Source of the DNA: an uncultured Alcaligenaceae bacterium
GTDB taxonomy: Bacteria > Pseudomonadota > Gammaproteobacteria > Burkholderiales > Burkholderiaceae_B
Reading direction: 5' to 3'
Assembly: GCA_937952975.1 (NCBI GenBank)
Contig: CALFXX010000176.1
Coordinates: 1 to 52,594, forward strand
Length of the DNA stretch: 52,594 nucleotides
Part shown: one piece after another, positions 43,369 to 52,544 of the stretch
Numbering within the stretch: the first letter of the stretch is position 1
Layout of the letters: every line of letters starts with the position of its first letter
The notes under the pieces: generated by a model
Databases searched by the model: none
Seen by the model: the letters and a program-made list of their open reading frames with translations, nothing else
Told to the model about the DNA's origin: nothing
Program-made: the position numbers and the translations under genes

Positions 43369-44175
43369 ATGTCAAAAGAACTTGGTAATGGAGCTGTATT
43401 GTGTGAGGTCGATTCGCGCGGGGTCGTGACCGTAACACTTAACCGGCCTTCGGTAAATAATGCCTACAACGAAGACATGATCCAAGGGCTTCACCAGGCC
43501 CTCGACCTCCTGCCTGCATTGCCTGACGCAAGGGTGGTGGTGGTGCAAGGTAATGGCAAACATTTTCAGGCAGGGGCTGATCTTGCTTGGATATCAAGCG
43601 TTGCGCCTAAAAGCCCCGAAGAGAATGAACGCGTGTCGCGCCTCACTGGTGAGGCGATTCGACGCTTGGATACACTCCCTATACCTACCGTCGCGCTCAT
43701 TCAGGGTGGTTGCTTTGGCGGAGGAACGGGTATCGCCTCGGTGTGCGATATTGTGGTAGCCGCGGACAACGCGATTTTTGCCATCACTGAAGCGCGCTGG
43801 GGCTTGATTGCTGGGATTATTTTGCCTCAACTGTGCAAAGCGATGGGGGTGCGCAATGTGCGTCGTTATGCCCTGACATGCGAGCGCTTTAGTCCCGAAG
43901 TCGCGTTGCGTATTGGCTTTGTGCACGAAGTCTGCAAGGCAGACGACTTGGGTGCTACGGGGGCCCGCATCGTCGATGGCCTGTTGATGAATTCGCCAAG
44001 TGCCGTGTCCGCCACCAAAATGCGCACACTTGCCGTGTCAGACTCATTGCTCGATGATGCGTTGTTTGCTGATCTTGTTCGAGAGCATTCTGAATTGCGT
44101 CAAAAAGCGGATGCCGCAGAAGGGACGGCTTCGTTTTTAGAAAAACGTCTGCCGTCTTGGTATCCAAAAAAATAG
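43369..44175 (+). CDS. Enoyl-CoA hydratase/isomerase-family protein
   Basis: A 268-residue crotonase-fold enzyme. The first oxyanion segment is GKHFQAGADLAWI and the second is GGCFGGGTGIASVCDIVVAA. A catalytic Glu is present in AITEARWGLIAGI. The sequence is closest in style to methylglutaconyl-CoA hydratases of leucine breakdown, but that is not certain. It lies 54 bases after dmeF without an obvious functional link, and converges on a serine hydrolase gene. Confidence 0.92.
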   Translation: MSKELGNGAVLCEVDSRGVVTVTLNRPSVNNAYNEDMIQGLHQALDLLPALPDARVVVVQGNGKHFQAGADLAWISSVAPKSPEENERVSRLTGEAIRRLDTLPIPTVALIQGGCFGGGTGIASVCDIVVAADNAIFAITEARWGLIAGIILPQLCKAMGVRNVRRYALTCERFSPEVALRIGFVHEVCKADDLGATGARIVDGLLMNSPSAVSATKMRTLAVSDSLLDDALFADLVREHSELRQKADAAEGTASFLEKRLPSWYPKK

Positions 44176-44208
44176 TCGAAAAGCCTTTCGGCTTGGGTGA
44201 CCTGATGT

Positions 44209-45402
44209 TTACGCGCATGCGTCATAGACGGCTTTTTCATAGGCAGTGAAGAGCCCGATTGCGTGCGGGTCAACGAAGGGTAAAACCTGCATCAAGATCA
44301 CTCCCGCCAAATCTTTTTTCGGGTCGATCCAGAAAAAAGCATTCGGTAGCCCAGCCCAGGCCAGGCTGCCCGACGAGCGGCCTGTAGGCGCTTGCTGCTC
44401 ATTGATCATGAAAGTCAAGCCCCAAGATTTTTCGATGCCGGTAAAAAATTCAGCATCCAGCGAGGCGGCCGGATTTTGTGTGCGTAAAAGATTCACCCGT
44501 AAAGGGCCCATGGCGTTTTTTGACATCAGGGCGACAGTTTCGGGTTTTAAAATTTGATGACCATTGCCCTGACCTTGATTCAAAATCATGCGCGTAAAGC
44601 GCAGGTAATCACCAGCTGTTGAATACAGACCACCACCACCGGGATCAAATTCGGTGTCTTGGGACACCTCAAAGGGAGTCGTGCTCAATACGCCGCTAAG
44701 CGGATCGCGCTGATGCACAGTCGCCAGTCGCGCACGCATACTCGGCGATATCCTGAACCCCGTGCTAGTCATTCCTAAGGGTTCGGCAATGTTCTTTTGA
44801 ATATATTCACCCAAGCGCATGCCGCTTACCGCAGCAACTACCTGGCCGGCCCAGTCGATATTGATACCGTACTCCCAGCGCGAACCTGGTTCGAAGGTGA
44901 GAGGTACCGAAAGAGCAATTTTTTTGCCTGAACCTGCGCGAGGCAAGTTCATCGTTTTTAGATAGCGAGCTGAATCCGCATTCCAGATATCAGACGTAAA
45001 GCCAGCGGTGTGTGTCAGCAACTGGCGCAGAGTGATTTGAGCCTTCGGGGCTCGCACGACAGGTTGCCCGTTTGAGTCCCAGCCTGTTAAGAGCTTGACG
45101 TCTGCCAGTTCGGGCAAAAATTTTGCTGCAGGCTCGTCAAGGGTGAGTTTTCCTTGCTCGACTAGCTGCATGGCTGCGGCACCTACGATTGGCTTGGTCA
45201 TTGAGGCCAACCAAAACACAGTGTCAGGGGTCATCGCGACCCCTTGCCCAAGTGCACGTTCGCCGAAAGCAGCTTCGTAAACGGTGCCTTGCGAAGAACT
45301 TGCCGCAGCAACCACGCCAGGTATGTGTCTATTCTGAACCGCTTGCTCAAGCAAGGAGTCTGCGGTTGGCTTGAGCTTAGTTATATCGATTGGGCTGGTC
45401 AT
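44209..45402 (-). CDS. Serine hydrolase of the beta-lactamase/family VIII esterase type
   Basis: A 397-residue enzyme from ATG 45402 (MTSPIDITKLKPTADSLLEQ); an upstream start at 45519 would overlap the divergent ABC gene. The nucleophile motif SxxK is SMTKPIVG in VFWLASMTKP, and the Tyr motif is WEYGINIDW. No signal peptide is visible, which favours an esterase such as EstB over a periplasmic beta-lactamase. The gene is divergent from the Atm1-type exporter. Confidence 0.9.
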   Translation of the reverse strand: MTSPIDITKLKPTADSLLEQAVQNRHIPGVVAAASSSQGTVYEAAFGERALGQGVAMTPDTVFWLASMTKPIVGAAAMQLVEQGKLTLDEPAAKFLPELADVKLLTGWDSNGQPVVRAPKAQITLRQLLTHTAGFTSDIWNADSARYLKTMNLPRAGSGKKIALSVPLTFEPGSRWEYGINIDWAGQVVAAVSGMRLGEYIQKNIAEPLGMTSTGFRISPSMRARLATVHQRDPLSGVLSTTPFEVSQDTEFDPGGGGLYSTAGDYLRFTRMILNQGQGNGHQILKPETVALMSKNAMGPLRVNLLRTQNPAASLDAEFFTGIEKSWGLTFMINEQQAPTGRSSGSLAWAGLPNAFFWIDPKKDLAGVILMQVLPFVDPHAIGLFTAYEKAVYDACA

Positions 45403-45505
45403 GGTTGACACCGCAACGTATAGGATTGGATGAATGATCTTAACTGCAACAACTCGAATTCGCCAACCGAAACGCACAGGTCGGCTGGGCGTATAAAATC
45501 GCTCT

Positions 45506-47347
45506 ATGAGACATTCCACCAGACGCTCGACAGAATTTCAGCACGATCCAGATCAACCCGTTGCTAAGCGCAAGTTAGGTGACTGGCACGTTATTCGAGA
45601 TTTGCTCCCTTATTTGCTGGCCTATCGCTATCGGGTCTTGCTCGCAATCTCCTGTTTGCTCGCGGCAAAGTTCGCCAACTTGGGCATTCCCATTCTGTTA
45701 AAGACCCTGATAGATGATCTAGATGCCCATAAAAACGTCTCGTCCGCGTTGTTGGTTGTGCCGCTAGGTTTGATTATTGGGTACGGTTTATTGCGATTTT
45801 CGGCCTCCTTGTTTACCGAGCTTCGAGAGTTACTGTTTTCGAGGGTCACACAACATGCGGTCAGGCAAATTGCGCTCGAGGTATTTCAACATCTGCATGC
45901 GTTGTCGCTTCGGTTTCATCTGTCGCGTCAAACCGGCGGCGTGAGTCGTGATATCGAGCGTGGCACACGTGCAATTCAATCACTTGTTTCATATTCGCTG
46001 TACAGCATCGTGCCGACGCTCATCGAGTTTTTGTTGGTACTTGGTTATTTTGCCTATCGTTACAACATTTGGTTTGCCGCGATCACGCTGGGTGCGCTGA
46101 TCATCTACATCGCCTTTACGATCGTTGTGACTGAATGGCGCACGCATTTGCGCCGCACGATGAATGATATGGATTCGAGAGCAAATCAAAAGGCGATCGA
46201 TTCGTTGTTGAACTTTGAAACGGTGAAGTATTTTGGCAACGAGTCGTTTGAGGCCAGACGTTATGACGAGAACCTTGTTCGCTATCAAGCCGCAGCGATC
46301 AAGTCACAAAAATCTTTGTCGCTGCTTAATGTTGGTCAACAGTTCATCATTGGTGTGGGTTTGGTGCTCATCCTGTGGCGCTCAACCGTTGGTGTGGCCA
46401 ACGGCTCAATGACGCTCGGCGACCTCGTATTGGTAAACACCTTGATGATTCAGCTGTATATCCCCTTAAATTTTTTAGGTGTGATCTACCGCGAAATCAA
46501 ACAGTCGCTGACTGACCTCGATCGAATGTTCACCTTGTTGATGGCTGATCGCGAAATTGCGGATGATCCGGGTGCACCTGCACTCGTTATTACGGATCAA
46601 TCACAGGGGCCAGAAGTACGCTTTGAGCACGTACGTTTTCATTACGAAGCAAACCGCACGATCTTGCACGATTTAAGTTTCACCATACCGGCTGGCACAA
46701 TTACTGCGGTGGTTGGCCGTAGCGGGGCAGGCAAAAGTACCTTGGCACGTTTGTTGTTTCGTTTTTACGATGTGCAGTCGGGGGCCATACTAATCGATGG
46801 GCAAGATATCAAGCGTGTCCAACAAGCTAGTTTGCGTCAATCGATCGGCATTGTGCCGCAAGACACCGTTTTGTTTAATGACACGATCGCTTACAACATT
46901 GCGTACGGGCGTCCCGGTGCATCGCAAGAGGATATAGAGAGTGCAGCGCGTGCAGCGCAGATGGATCAGTTTATTGCACACCTGCCGGACGGTTACAACA
47001 CGCAGGTCGGCGAGCGCGGTTTAAAACTGTCTGGTGGTGAAAAACAACGCGTGGCGATTGCGCGGACCCTACTTAAAAAGCCTGCCATGCTTATTTTTGA
47101 TGAGGCGACTTCTGCACTAGATTCAAAAACAGAACGTGCCTTACAAGAAGAGCTCACGGGCCTTGCGCGCAATCACACCACACTGATCATTGCTCACAGG
47201 CTTTCGACAATCGTGCACGCCGATCAAATCCTAGTGATGGATCAAGGGCAGATTGTTGAGCGAGGTAATCATGCAGAGCTGATCGCTCAACAAGGCGTGT
47301 ATTCACAAATGTGGAATATGCAAAAACGTCAGGACGACCAGGTTTGA
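45506..47347 (+). CDS. Atm1-type ABC exporter (fused membrane and ATPase domains)
   Basis: A 613-residue half-transporter that works as a dimer. The membrane domain (about 30-340) opens DLLPYLLAYRYRVLLAISCL and carries the conserved FNFETVKYFGNESFE-like coupling segment typical of mitochondrial and bacterial Atm1/HMT1 proteins. The ATPase has Walker A VVGRSGAGKSTLAR, signature LSGGEKQRVAIAR, Walker B LIFDEATSALD and H-loop IIAHRLSTI. Family members export glutathione-linked sulfur or metal compounds. It is a single-gene unit facing the nitroreductase. Confidence 0.94.
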   Translation: MRHSTRRSTEFQHDPDQPVAKRKLGDWHVIRDLLPYLLAYRYRVLLAISCLLAAKFANLGIPILLKTLIDDLDAHKNVSSALLVVPLGLIIGYGLLRFSASLFTELRELLFSRVTQHAVRQIALEVFQHLHALSLRFHLSRQTGGVSRDIERGTRAIQSLVSYSLYSIVPTLIEFLLVLGYFAYRYNIWFAAITLGALIIYIAFTIVVTEWRTHLRRTMNDMDSRANQKAIDSLLNFETVKYFGNESFEARRYDENLVRYQAAAIKSQKSLSLLNVGQQFIIGVGLVLILWRSTVGVANGSMTLGDLVLVNTLMIQLYIPLNFLGVIYREIKQSLTDLDRMFTLLMADREIADDPGAPALVITDQSQGPEVRFEHVRFHYEANRTILHDLSFTIPAGTITAVVGRSGAGKSTLARLLFRFYDVQSGAILIDGQDIKRVQQASLRQSIGIVPQDTVLFNDTIAYNIAYGRPGASQEDIESAARAAQMDQFIAHLPDGYNTQVGERGLKLSGGEKQRVAIARTLLKKPAMLIFDEATSALDSKTERALQEELTGLARNHTTLIIAHRLSTIVHADQILVMDQGQIVERGNHAELIAQQGVYSQMWNMQKRQDDQV

Positions 47348-47384
47348 TCGCGTTGACGTCTTGAGGGGAACAGCCCTGTTGTGG

Positions 47385-47412
47385 TCTGCCGGTTGACACA
47401 CTGACCGGCAGA
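47385..47412. terminator. Hairpin between converging exporter and nitroreductase genes
   Basis: TCTGCCGGT (47385-47393) pairs perfectly with ACCGGCAGA (47404-47412) across ten bases, 38 bases after the exporter stop. There is no T tract on either side, so termination is inferred from position only. Confidence 0.45.
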
Positions 47413-47431
47413 GCCCTTGAACAGATGCCGG

Positions 47432-48262
47432 TTAGCGAATTTCAAATCCCATCGAGCGCAGGGTTTCCATGAGCGTGTGACGTCCACCCATTGCTTCGGG
47501 CCCACGCACTCGGTTTAACGTGTGTAGATCCCAGGGGCCGAGCGGCGTCATTTTTTGTTCTGCATAAAAGGTGTCCATCGTCGCGTTATAGGTTTGGACG
47601 GCGTCTTTGTAGGCCTGAGCGTTATAGGTTTCTTTATGCAAAATCGCCGACTGCGGCAGGCGCGGCTTGACCGCGGTTGTGAGGGTAGGTTCGGCGTAGC
47701 CGATGCACATGCCAAAGGTTGCAAAGCTCATGGGTGGCAAATTCAGCTCTTTAGCGACTGCTAAGGGATCATTTCGAATCGCACCGATATAGACCATGCC
47801 CAGGTTCAGTGACTCGGCTGCGACTGCGGCGTTTTGAGCAGCCAGAGCTGAGTCGATCGCGCCCACCAACAGCATTTCAAGGTAATTCAGACTCTCGTGA
47901 GGCTTTTGGCGATCATTGCCTAAGGCTTTGAGTCTGGCTAAGTCGGCCACCCAAACCAAAAATAAAGGGCAGGAGCGCACAAACTCTTGGTTGTTGGCGA
48001 TTTTGGCTAAACGATCTTTGCGACCTGGGTCGGTAACCGCGACGACGCTCCAGGTTTGCATATTTGACGAGGTTGAAGCCGATTGTGCAGCTGCAACAAG
48101 TAGTTCGGCCGTATTGGCGGGGACTGGTTGCGAGGTATAGGCGCGTACTGAGCGGTGCTGGAGCATGGTCTCAATGGTGGGATTCAACGCATCAAGAACG
48201 TCGGGGCTGTGACCATAGCGGGCCCGAAGTGAGGCTGAGAGTTCTTTAGATATTGTTGTCAT
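47432..48262 (-). CDS. NfsA-like nitroreductase family flavoprotein
   Basis: A 276-residue FMN-dependent oxidoreductase. The FMN phosphate-binding HRSVRAYTSQPVPAN and AAQSASTSSNMQTWSVVAVTDP are characteristic of the NfsA/FRP branch. AAQNAAVAAESLNLGMVYIGAI is the family helix-Gly turn, and FGMCIGYAEP completes the flavin site. It reduces nitro compounds, quinones or flavins with NADPH. It is divergent from the cox locus across a gap that carries an inverted repeat. Substrate unknown. Confidence 0.92.
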   Translation of the reverse strand: MTTISKELSASLRARYGHSPDVLDALNPTIETMLQHRSVRAYTSQPVPANTAELLVAAAQSASTSSNMQTWSVVAVTDPGRKDRLAKIANNQEFVRSCPLFLVWVADLARLKALGNDRQKPHESLNYLEMLLVGAIDSALAAQNAAVAAESLNLGMVYIGAIRNDPLAVAKELNLPPMSFATFGMCIGYAEPTLTTAVKPRLPQSAILHKETYNAQAYKDAVQTYNATMDTFYAEQKMTPLGPWDLHTLNRVRGPEAMGGRHTLMETLRSMGFEIR

Positions 48263-48309
48263 GGTTTGTCCGTAAGTCTCGTGTAATCACTGAAAAATAC
48301 CATTCTATT

Positions 48310-48332
48310 TCAATCTACTCGTGTTAGATTGA
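48310..48332. promoter_or_regulatory. Candidate operator between nitroreductase and cox genes
   Basis: TCAATCTA (48310-48317) and TAGATTGA (48325-48332) form a perfect eight-base dyad around seven bases, in the middle of the divergent gap. The size and spacing are those of a MarR- or TetR-type operator. The regulator is not in the window. Confidence 0.45.
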
Positions 48333-48454
48333 CTCAATAAAAAACTAGAACTGAGGCAATTTTTATCAAAACGGTACGCGTCAAGCGCCTGTTACTGCTA
48401 CGACTGCCTAGTTTTTTTTGTTTGACAATAATTTTTGCTCTTGGAGACCGCTCG

Positions 48455-48925
48455 ATGATGCAGGTTCAATTGACAGTAAACGGCAACGCCGTCACGCTGA
48501 ACGCGCCAGAGAATACCTTGTTGGTGCAGGCGCTTCGCGAACATCTTAATCTCACAGGAACCCACGTGGGTTGCGACACCGCGCAGTGCGGCGCGTGCAC
48601 GGTCATCATGAATGGACAGGCGATTAAGTCGTGTAACGTGTTGCTTGCACAAGTAGAGGGTGCACAGATTGCAACCATTGAGGGTTTGGCTCAGGCTGAC
48701 GGCACAATGCACCCCATGCAGGCGGCGTTTAAAGACTGCCATGGTTTGCAGTGTGGCTACTGTACGCCAGGGATGGTGATGAATGCCGTAGATATCTGCC
48801 GGCATCACCCCAATCCAACCGAACAGCAAATCCGAGAAAAACTTGACGGCAACATCTGTCGTTGTACGGGTTATCAAAACATCGTCAAAGCCGTGCAGCA
48901 AGGTGCTGCCGCCATGAAAGCCTAA
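48455..48925 (+). CDS. coxS: Molybdenum hydroxylase small (2Fe-2S) subunit, CoxS-like
   Basis: The 156-residue iron-sulfur subunit of a CO dehydrogenase/xanthine oxidase-family enzyme. The plant-type cluster motif is GCDTAQCGACTVIMNG, and the second cluster uses CGYCTPGM and CRCTGY. ATG 48455 is chosen because GGAG sits eight bases before it. A longer frame opens at 48422. It is first in the order S-L-M, the order of form II cox operons. It passes electrons from the molybdenum site to FAD. Confidence 0.94.
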   Translation: MMQVQLTVNGNAVTLNAPENTLLVQALREHLNLTGTHVGCDTAQCGACTVIMNGQAIKSCNVLLAQVEGAQIATIEGLAQADGTMHPMQAAFKDCHGLQCGYCTPGMVMNAVDICRHHPNPTEQQIREKLDGNICRCTGYQNIVKAVQQGAAAMKA

Positions 48926-48935
48926 GGAGACCACC

Positions 48936-51311
48936 ATGGGTGCAAATGAATTCGCAAAGCTTCCTCACATTGGGGAATCGGTTTTACGTAAAGAAGACTA
49001 TCGGTTTTTGACGGGTGCCGGACAGTACACCGACGACATCACCCTCACGCGCATGGCGCATGCTGTGTTTGTGCGTTCGCCTCATGCGCATGCCAACATC
49101 AAAAGCGTCAATACTAGTGCGGCTAAAGCTGCTCCGGGCGTCATCGGCGTGCTTGAAGGCAAAGATGTCGCGAATGATAAGCTCAATGGTTTGCCTTGTG
49201 GTTGGCTGATCACCAGTACCGATGGTCAACCCATGAAAGAACCACCACACCCCGTGCTGGCGCTTGATAAAGTGCGCTATGTGGGTGATCACGTTGTGAT
49301 GGTGGTAGCCGAAACGCTCGAGCAAGCAAAAAACGCTGCAGAGCTCGTTGAGGTTGACTACGACCCGTTACCAGCCGCAGTCGATGTGCGTGATGCAAAG
49401 GGTGGTCCGGCGTTGCATGACATTGCCCCCGACAATCATTGCTACAAGTGGGCGATTGGGGATAAAGGCTTGGTGGATGAGGCCTTCACTAAAGCGGCAC
49501 ACATCACCAAGCTCGATTTGATCAACAACCGCCTAGTGCCCAACGCGATGGAGCCGCGTGCTGCCATCGGCTCGTATAGCCGTGCGAATGATGACTACAC
49601 CTTGTATGTCTCGAATCAAAATCCTCACGTCGAGCGACTGTTGATGACGGCGTTTGTGATGGGCTTGCCAGAGCACAAAGTCCGAGTGATTGCTCCCGAC
49701 GTTGGTGGCGGTTTTGGCTCAAAGATCTACTTGTATGCCGAAGACGTGTGTCTGACCTGGGCGTCTAAAAAACTCAACCGTAATATCAAATGGGTCTGTG
49801 AGCGTGGCGAAGCGTTTTTGTCCGACGCGCATGGTCGCGATCACTCAAGCCATGCTGAACTGGCCATTGATAAAGACGGTAAGTTCTTGGCCTTACGCGT
49901 ACATACAGATGCCAACTTAGGGGCTTATCTGTCAACGTTTTCAACGTGTGTACCAACAATCTTGTACGCGACACTGCTGGCCGGGCAATATACGACACCA
50001 CTGGTGTATGCCGAGGTCGATGCTTGGTTCACGAATACTGCGCCAGTTGACGCCTATCGCGGTGCGGGTCGCCCAGAAGCGACGTATCTGCTCGAACGTA
50101 TTGTCAGCCGTGCCGCGTTTGAGCTTGGCCTGCCGCAAGACGAGATCCGACGTCGTAATTTCATCACTCAATTTCCATACCAAACTCCAGTGGCCTTGCA
50201 GTACGACATTGGTGATTACGTAGCCTGTATGGACGCCTCACAAAAATTGGCTGATGTCGCTGGCTTTAAAGCTCGCCAAGCTGCTAGTCAGGCTCAGGGC
50301 AAGTTGCGTGGTATCGGCTACTCAAGCTATATCGAGGCCTGCGGACTGGCGCCAAGCAACATTGCAGGTGCCTTGGGCGCCCGTGCGGGCTTGTTTGAAT
50401 GTGGCGAAGTTCGTGTGCATCCAACAGGCAGCGTGACCGTATTTACTGGTTCGCATAGCCACGGTCAAGGTCACGAAACAACCTTCGCTCAGGTTGTTGC
50501 CTCGCGCTTAGGGATCGCCGTCGATGCTGTGGACATTGTGCACGGCGATACGGGGCGAGTACCTTTTGGTATGGGCACCTACGGTTCGCGGTCAATCTCA
50601 GTGGGTGGTGCTGCAATTATGAAGGCACTCGACAAAATCGAGGCAAAGGCCAAAAAGATTGCTGCGCATTTGATGGAGGCTTCGGATACGGATATCGATT
50701 TTGCGAACGGTGAGTTTACTGTTCGCGGTACTGATAAAAAAATACCGTTTGGTACTGTCGCCCTGACTGCTTACGTGCCGCACAACTATCCACTCGAAAC
50801 ACTTGAGCCTGGTCTGAATGAAACTGCGTTCTATGACCCGACGAACTTCACGTTCCCCTCAGGTACATATATCGCTGAAGTCGAGATTGATCCCGAAACA
50901 GGCACGGTGCGTTTAGACCGCTTCACTGCGGTCGACGATTTTGGCACCATCATCAATCCGATGATTGTTGAAGGACAGGTGCACGGCGGTTTAGTACAGG
51001 GTATCGGTCAAGCCTTAATTGAAAATTGTGTGTACGACCGTGAGACGGGCCAGCTGTTAACAGGCTCGTTTATGGATTACGCGATGCCACGTGCCGATGA
51101 CTTTCCGCAATTCAATATTGGGCACGTATGTACGCCATGCACGCATAATCCGCTTGGTACAAAGGGCTGCGGTGAGGCCGGTGCGATTGGCTCACCCCCT
51201 GCGGTAATGAACGCCGTATTGGATGCTTTGGCACCGTTGGGCGTTAAAGACCTGGACATGCCTGCTACCCCTCACCGCGTGTGGCAAGCCATTCAATCAG
51301 CGAAAGCATAA
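48936..51311 (+). CDS. coxL: Molybdenum hydroxylase large subunit, form II CoxL-like
   Basis: The 791-residue molybdopterin cytosine dinucleotide subunit. The active-site loop at residues 373-379 is AYRGAGR, which marks form II; the proven CO oxidisers of form I carry AYxCSFR. GGGFGSK near residue 258 and the C-terminal KGCGEAGAIGSPPAVMNA (containing the catalytic Glu) are present. Form II enzymes may oxidise CO poorly or act on other substrates such as aldehydes or heterocycles. It is ten bases after coxS. Confidence 0.94.
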   Translation: MGANEFAKLPHIGESVLRKEDYRFLTGAGQYTDDITLTRMAHAVFVRSPHAHANIKSVNTSAAKAAPGVIGVLEGKDVANDKLNGLPCGWLITSTDGQPMKEPPHPVLALDKVRYVGDHVVMVVAETLEQAKNAAELVEVDYDPLPAAVDVRDAKGGPALHDIAPDNHCYKWAIGDKGLVDEAFTKAAHITKLDLINNRLVPNAMEPRAAIGSYSRANDDYTLYVSNQNPHVERLLMTAFVMGLPEHKVRVIAPDVGGGFGSKIYLYAEDVCLTWASKKLNRNIKWVCERGEAFLSDAHGRDHSSHAELAIDKDGKFLALRVHTDANLGAYLSTFSTCVPTILYATLLAGQYTTPLVYAEVDAWFTNTAPVDAYRGAGRPEATYLLERIVSRAAFELGLPQDEIRRRNFITQFPYQTPVALQYDIGDYVACMDASQKLADVAGFKARQAASQAQGKLRGIGYSSYIEACGLAPSNIAGALGARAGLFECGEVRVHPTGSVTVFTGSHSHGQGHETTFAQVVASRLGIAVDAVDIVHGDTGRVPFGMGTYGSRSISVGGAAIMKALDKIEAKAKKIAAHLMEASDTDIDFANGEFTVRGTDKKIPFGTVALTAYVPHNYPLETLEPGLNETAFYDPTNFTFPSGTYIAEVEIDPETGTVRLDRFTAVDDFGTIINPMIVEGQVHGGLVQGIGQALIENCVYDRETGQLLTGSFMDYAMPRADDFPQFNIGHVCTPCTHNPLGTKGCGEAGAIGSPPAVMNAVLDALAPLGVKDLDMPATPHRVWQAIQSAKA

Positions 51312-51326
51312 ATAGAGGATTTCGAC

Positions 51327-52118
51327 ATGTACGCATTCACATACGATCGTCCTGCTTCATTGGCTGAGGCAGCTAAGCTAGTACAGGCCGGCGGTCAGGC
51401 ACTTGCGGGTGGGCAGACCATGCTTGCCTCAATGAAGCAACGTCTGATGCAGCCCGAAAAATTGGTGGATTTAAGTCGCGTCAGTGAATTGAGCGGTGTG
51501 CGCAAAGACGGTGATCAACTCGTGATAGGTGCGATGACCAAGCACAGTGACGTTGAGCAAAATGCCTTGGTCAAGCAGCATATTCCTGCGCTTGCAGCAC
51601 TTGCCGGTGGTATTGGTGATCGCCAGGTTCGTGCGATGGGGACACTGGGCGGTTCGGTTGCAAACAACGATCCCGCCGCTTGTTATCCCAGTGCGGCAAT
51701 GGCTCTCGGTGCAACCGTTCACACGACTACACGAAAGATTGCAGCCGATGATTTCTTTTTGGGTATGTACTCGACAGCGTTGCAACCCGGTGAGCTCATT
51801 ACAGCAATCAGTTTTCCAATCCCTAAGCGCGCAGCCTACGCAAAGTTTAAGCAGGGTGCCTCGAGATTTGCGATGGTGGGTGTGTTTGTAGCGGATACAG
51901 CACAAGGCCCGCGCGTCGCTGTGACCGGCGCAGCCAATGGTGTGTTTCGACATGCGGGTCTTGAAGCCGCGTTGGCGAAAAAATTCGCACCTGAGTCTGT
52001 CGCTGACGTATCGATTGACTCGTCTGAACTGAATAGTGATATTCACGCCTCAGCAGAATATCGTGCGCAGTTGATTAAAGTGCAAACGCGTCGAGCTGTT
52101 CAAGAGGCACTCACTTAA
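51327..52118 (+). CDS. coxM: Molybdenum hydroxylase FAD subunit, CoxM-like
   Basis: The 263-residue flavin subunit. The FAD-binding segments AGGQALAGGQTMLASMKQRL and MGTLGGSVANNDPAACYPSA are complete, and a C-terminal domain (about 170-260) follows. It relays electrons from the CoxS clusters to the acceptor. GAGG precedes the ATG by several bases. Its stop lies inside a stem-loop with a T tract, before coxD. Confidence 0.94.
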   Translation: MYAFTYDRPASLAEAAKLVQAGGQALAGGQTMLASMKQRLMQPEKLVDLSRVSELSGVRKDGDQLVIGAMTKHSDVEQNALVKQHIPALAALAGGIGDRQVRAMGTLGGSVANNDPAACYPSAAMALGATVHTTTRKIAADDFFLGMYSTALQPGELITAISFPIPKRAAYAKFKQGASRFAMVGVFVADTAQGPRVAVTGAANGVFRHAGLEAALAKKFAPESVADVSIDSSELNSDIHASAEYRAQLIKVQTRRAVQEALT

Positions 52119-52135
52119 AGTTGAAGTGAGTTTTT
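52109..52135 (+). terminator. Terminator-like hairpin between coxM and coxD
   Basis: ACTCACTT (52109-52116) pairs with AAGTGAGT (52124-52131) around seven bases, followed directly by T residues to 52135. It overlaps the coxM stop. Because coxD follows 28 bases after the coxM stop, it probably acts as an attenuator that keeps the accessory proteins below the enzyme subunits. Confidence 0.6.
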
Positions 52136-52145
52136 AGGAAGCAAC

Positions 52146-52544
52146 ATGACGGGCACGCTGAGCGTGGATTCAATAGACGCGTTAATCGAAGCTTTGGCAG
52201 CCGTGGGCTATCAAGCTGAAAGGCGCTTAGCGACCGCTGTTTTCTTAAGTCTACGTCTGCAACGACCGTTGCTGCTTGAGGGCGAGCCGGGCGTCGGTAA
52301 AACCGAATTAGCGAAAGCGCTCTCGAAGGTTTTGGGTCGCCCGCTTATTCGCCTGCAATGCTACGACGGCATGGAGCAGCGCGAGGCATTGTACGAGTGG
52401 AATCATGCCGCTCAATTAATGCACATGCGTGCACAGCCCGAGGGGGTCAATCCCGATCAACTCGAGCGTGAAATTTATCAAGAAAAGTATTTAATCAGAC
52501 GCCCGTTGTTGCAAGCGCTTGAAACGGCTGCGCCCGGCGCTGTG
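52146..52544 (+). CDS. coxD: MoxR-type AAA ATPase, CoxD-like (3' partial)
   Basis: The first 133 codons of an AAA ATPase of the MoxR family. Walker A is LLEGEPGVGKTELAKAL at about residues 40-56, followed by RLQCYDGMEQREALYEWN, the CoxD-type segment. CoxD helps assemble the copper-sulfur-molybdenum or related centre of CoxL. The gene starts at ATG 52146 with AGGAAG upstream. The frame runs into adapter sequence at 52545, so anything beyond is artificial; the true gene is cut here. Accessory genes coxE and coxF would be expected next on the real genome. Confidence 0.9.

Noticed and set aside
48936..51311. Form I (true CO dehydrogenase) CoxL
   Set aside because: The active-site loop reads AYRGAGR instead of AYxCSFR, and the gene order is S-L-M.
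51471..52046. A 191-codon minus-strand frame opposite coxM
   Set aside because: It is an antisense shadow, rich in Cys, Arg and His, with no recognisable domain.
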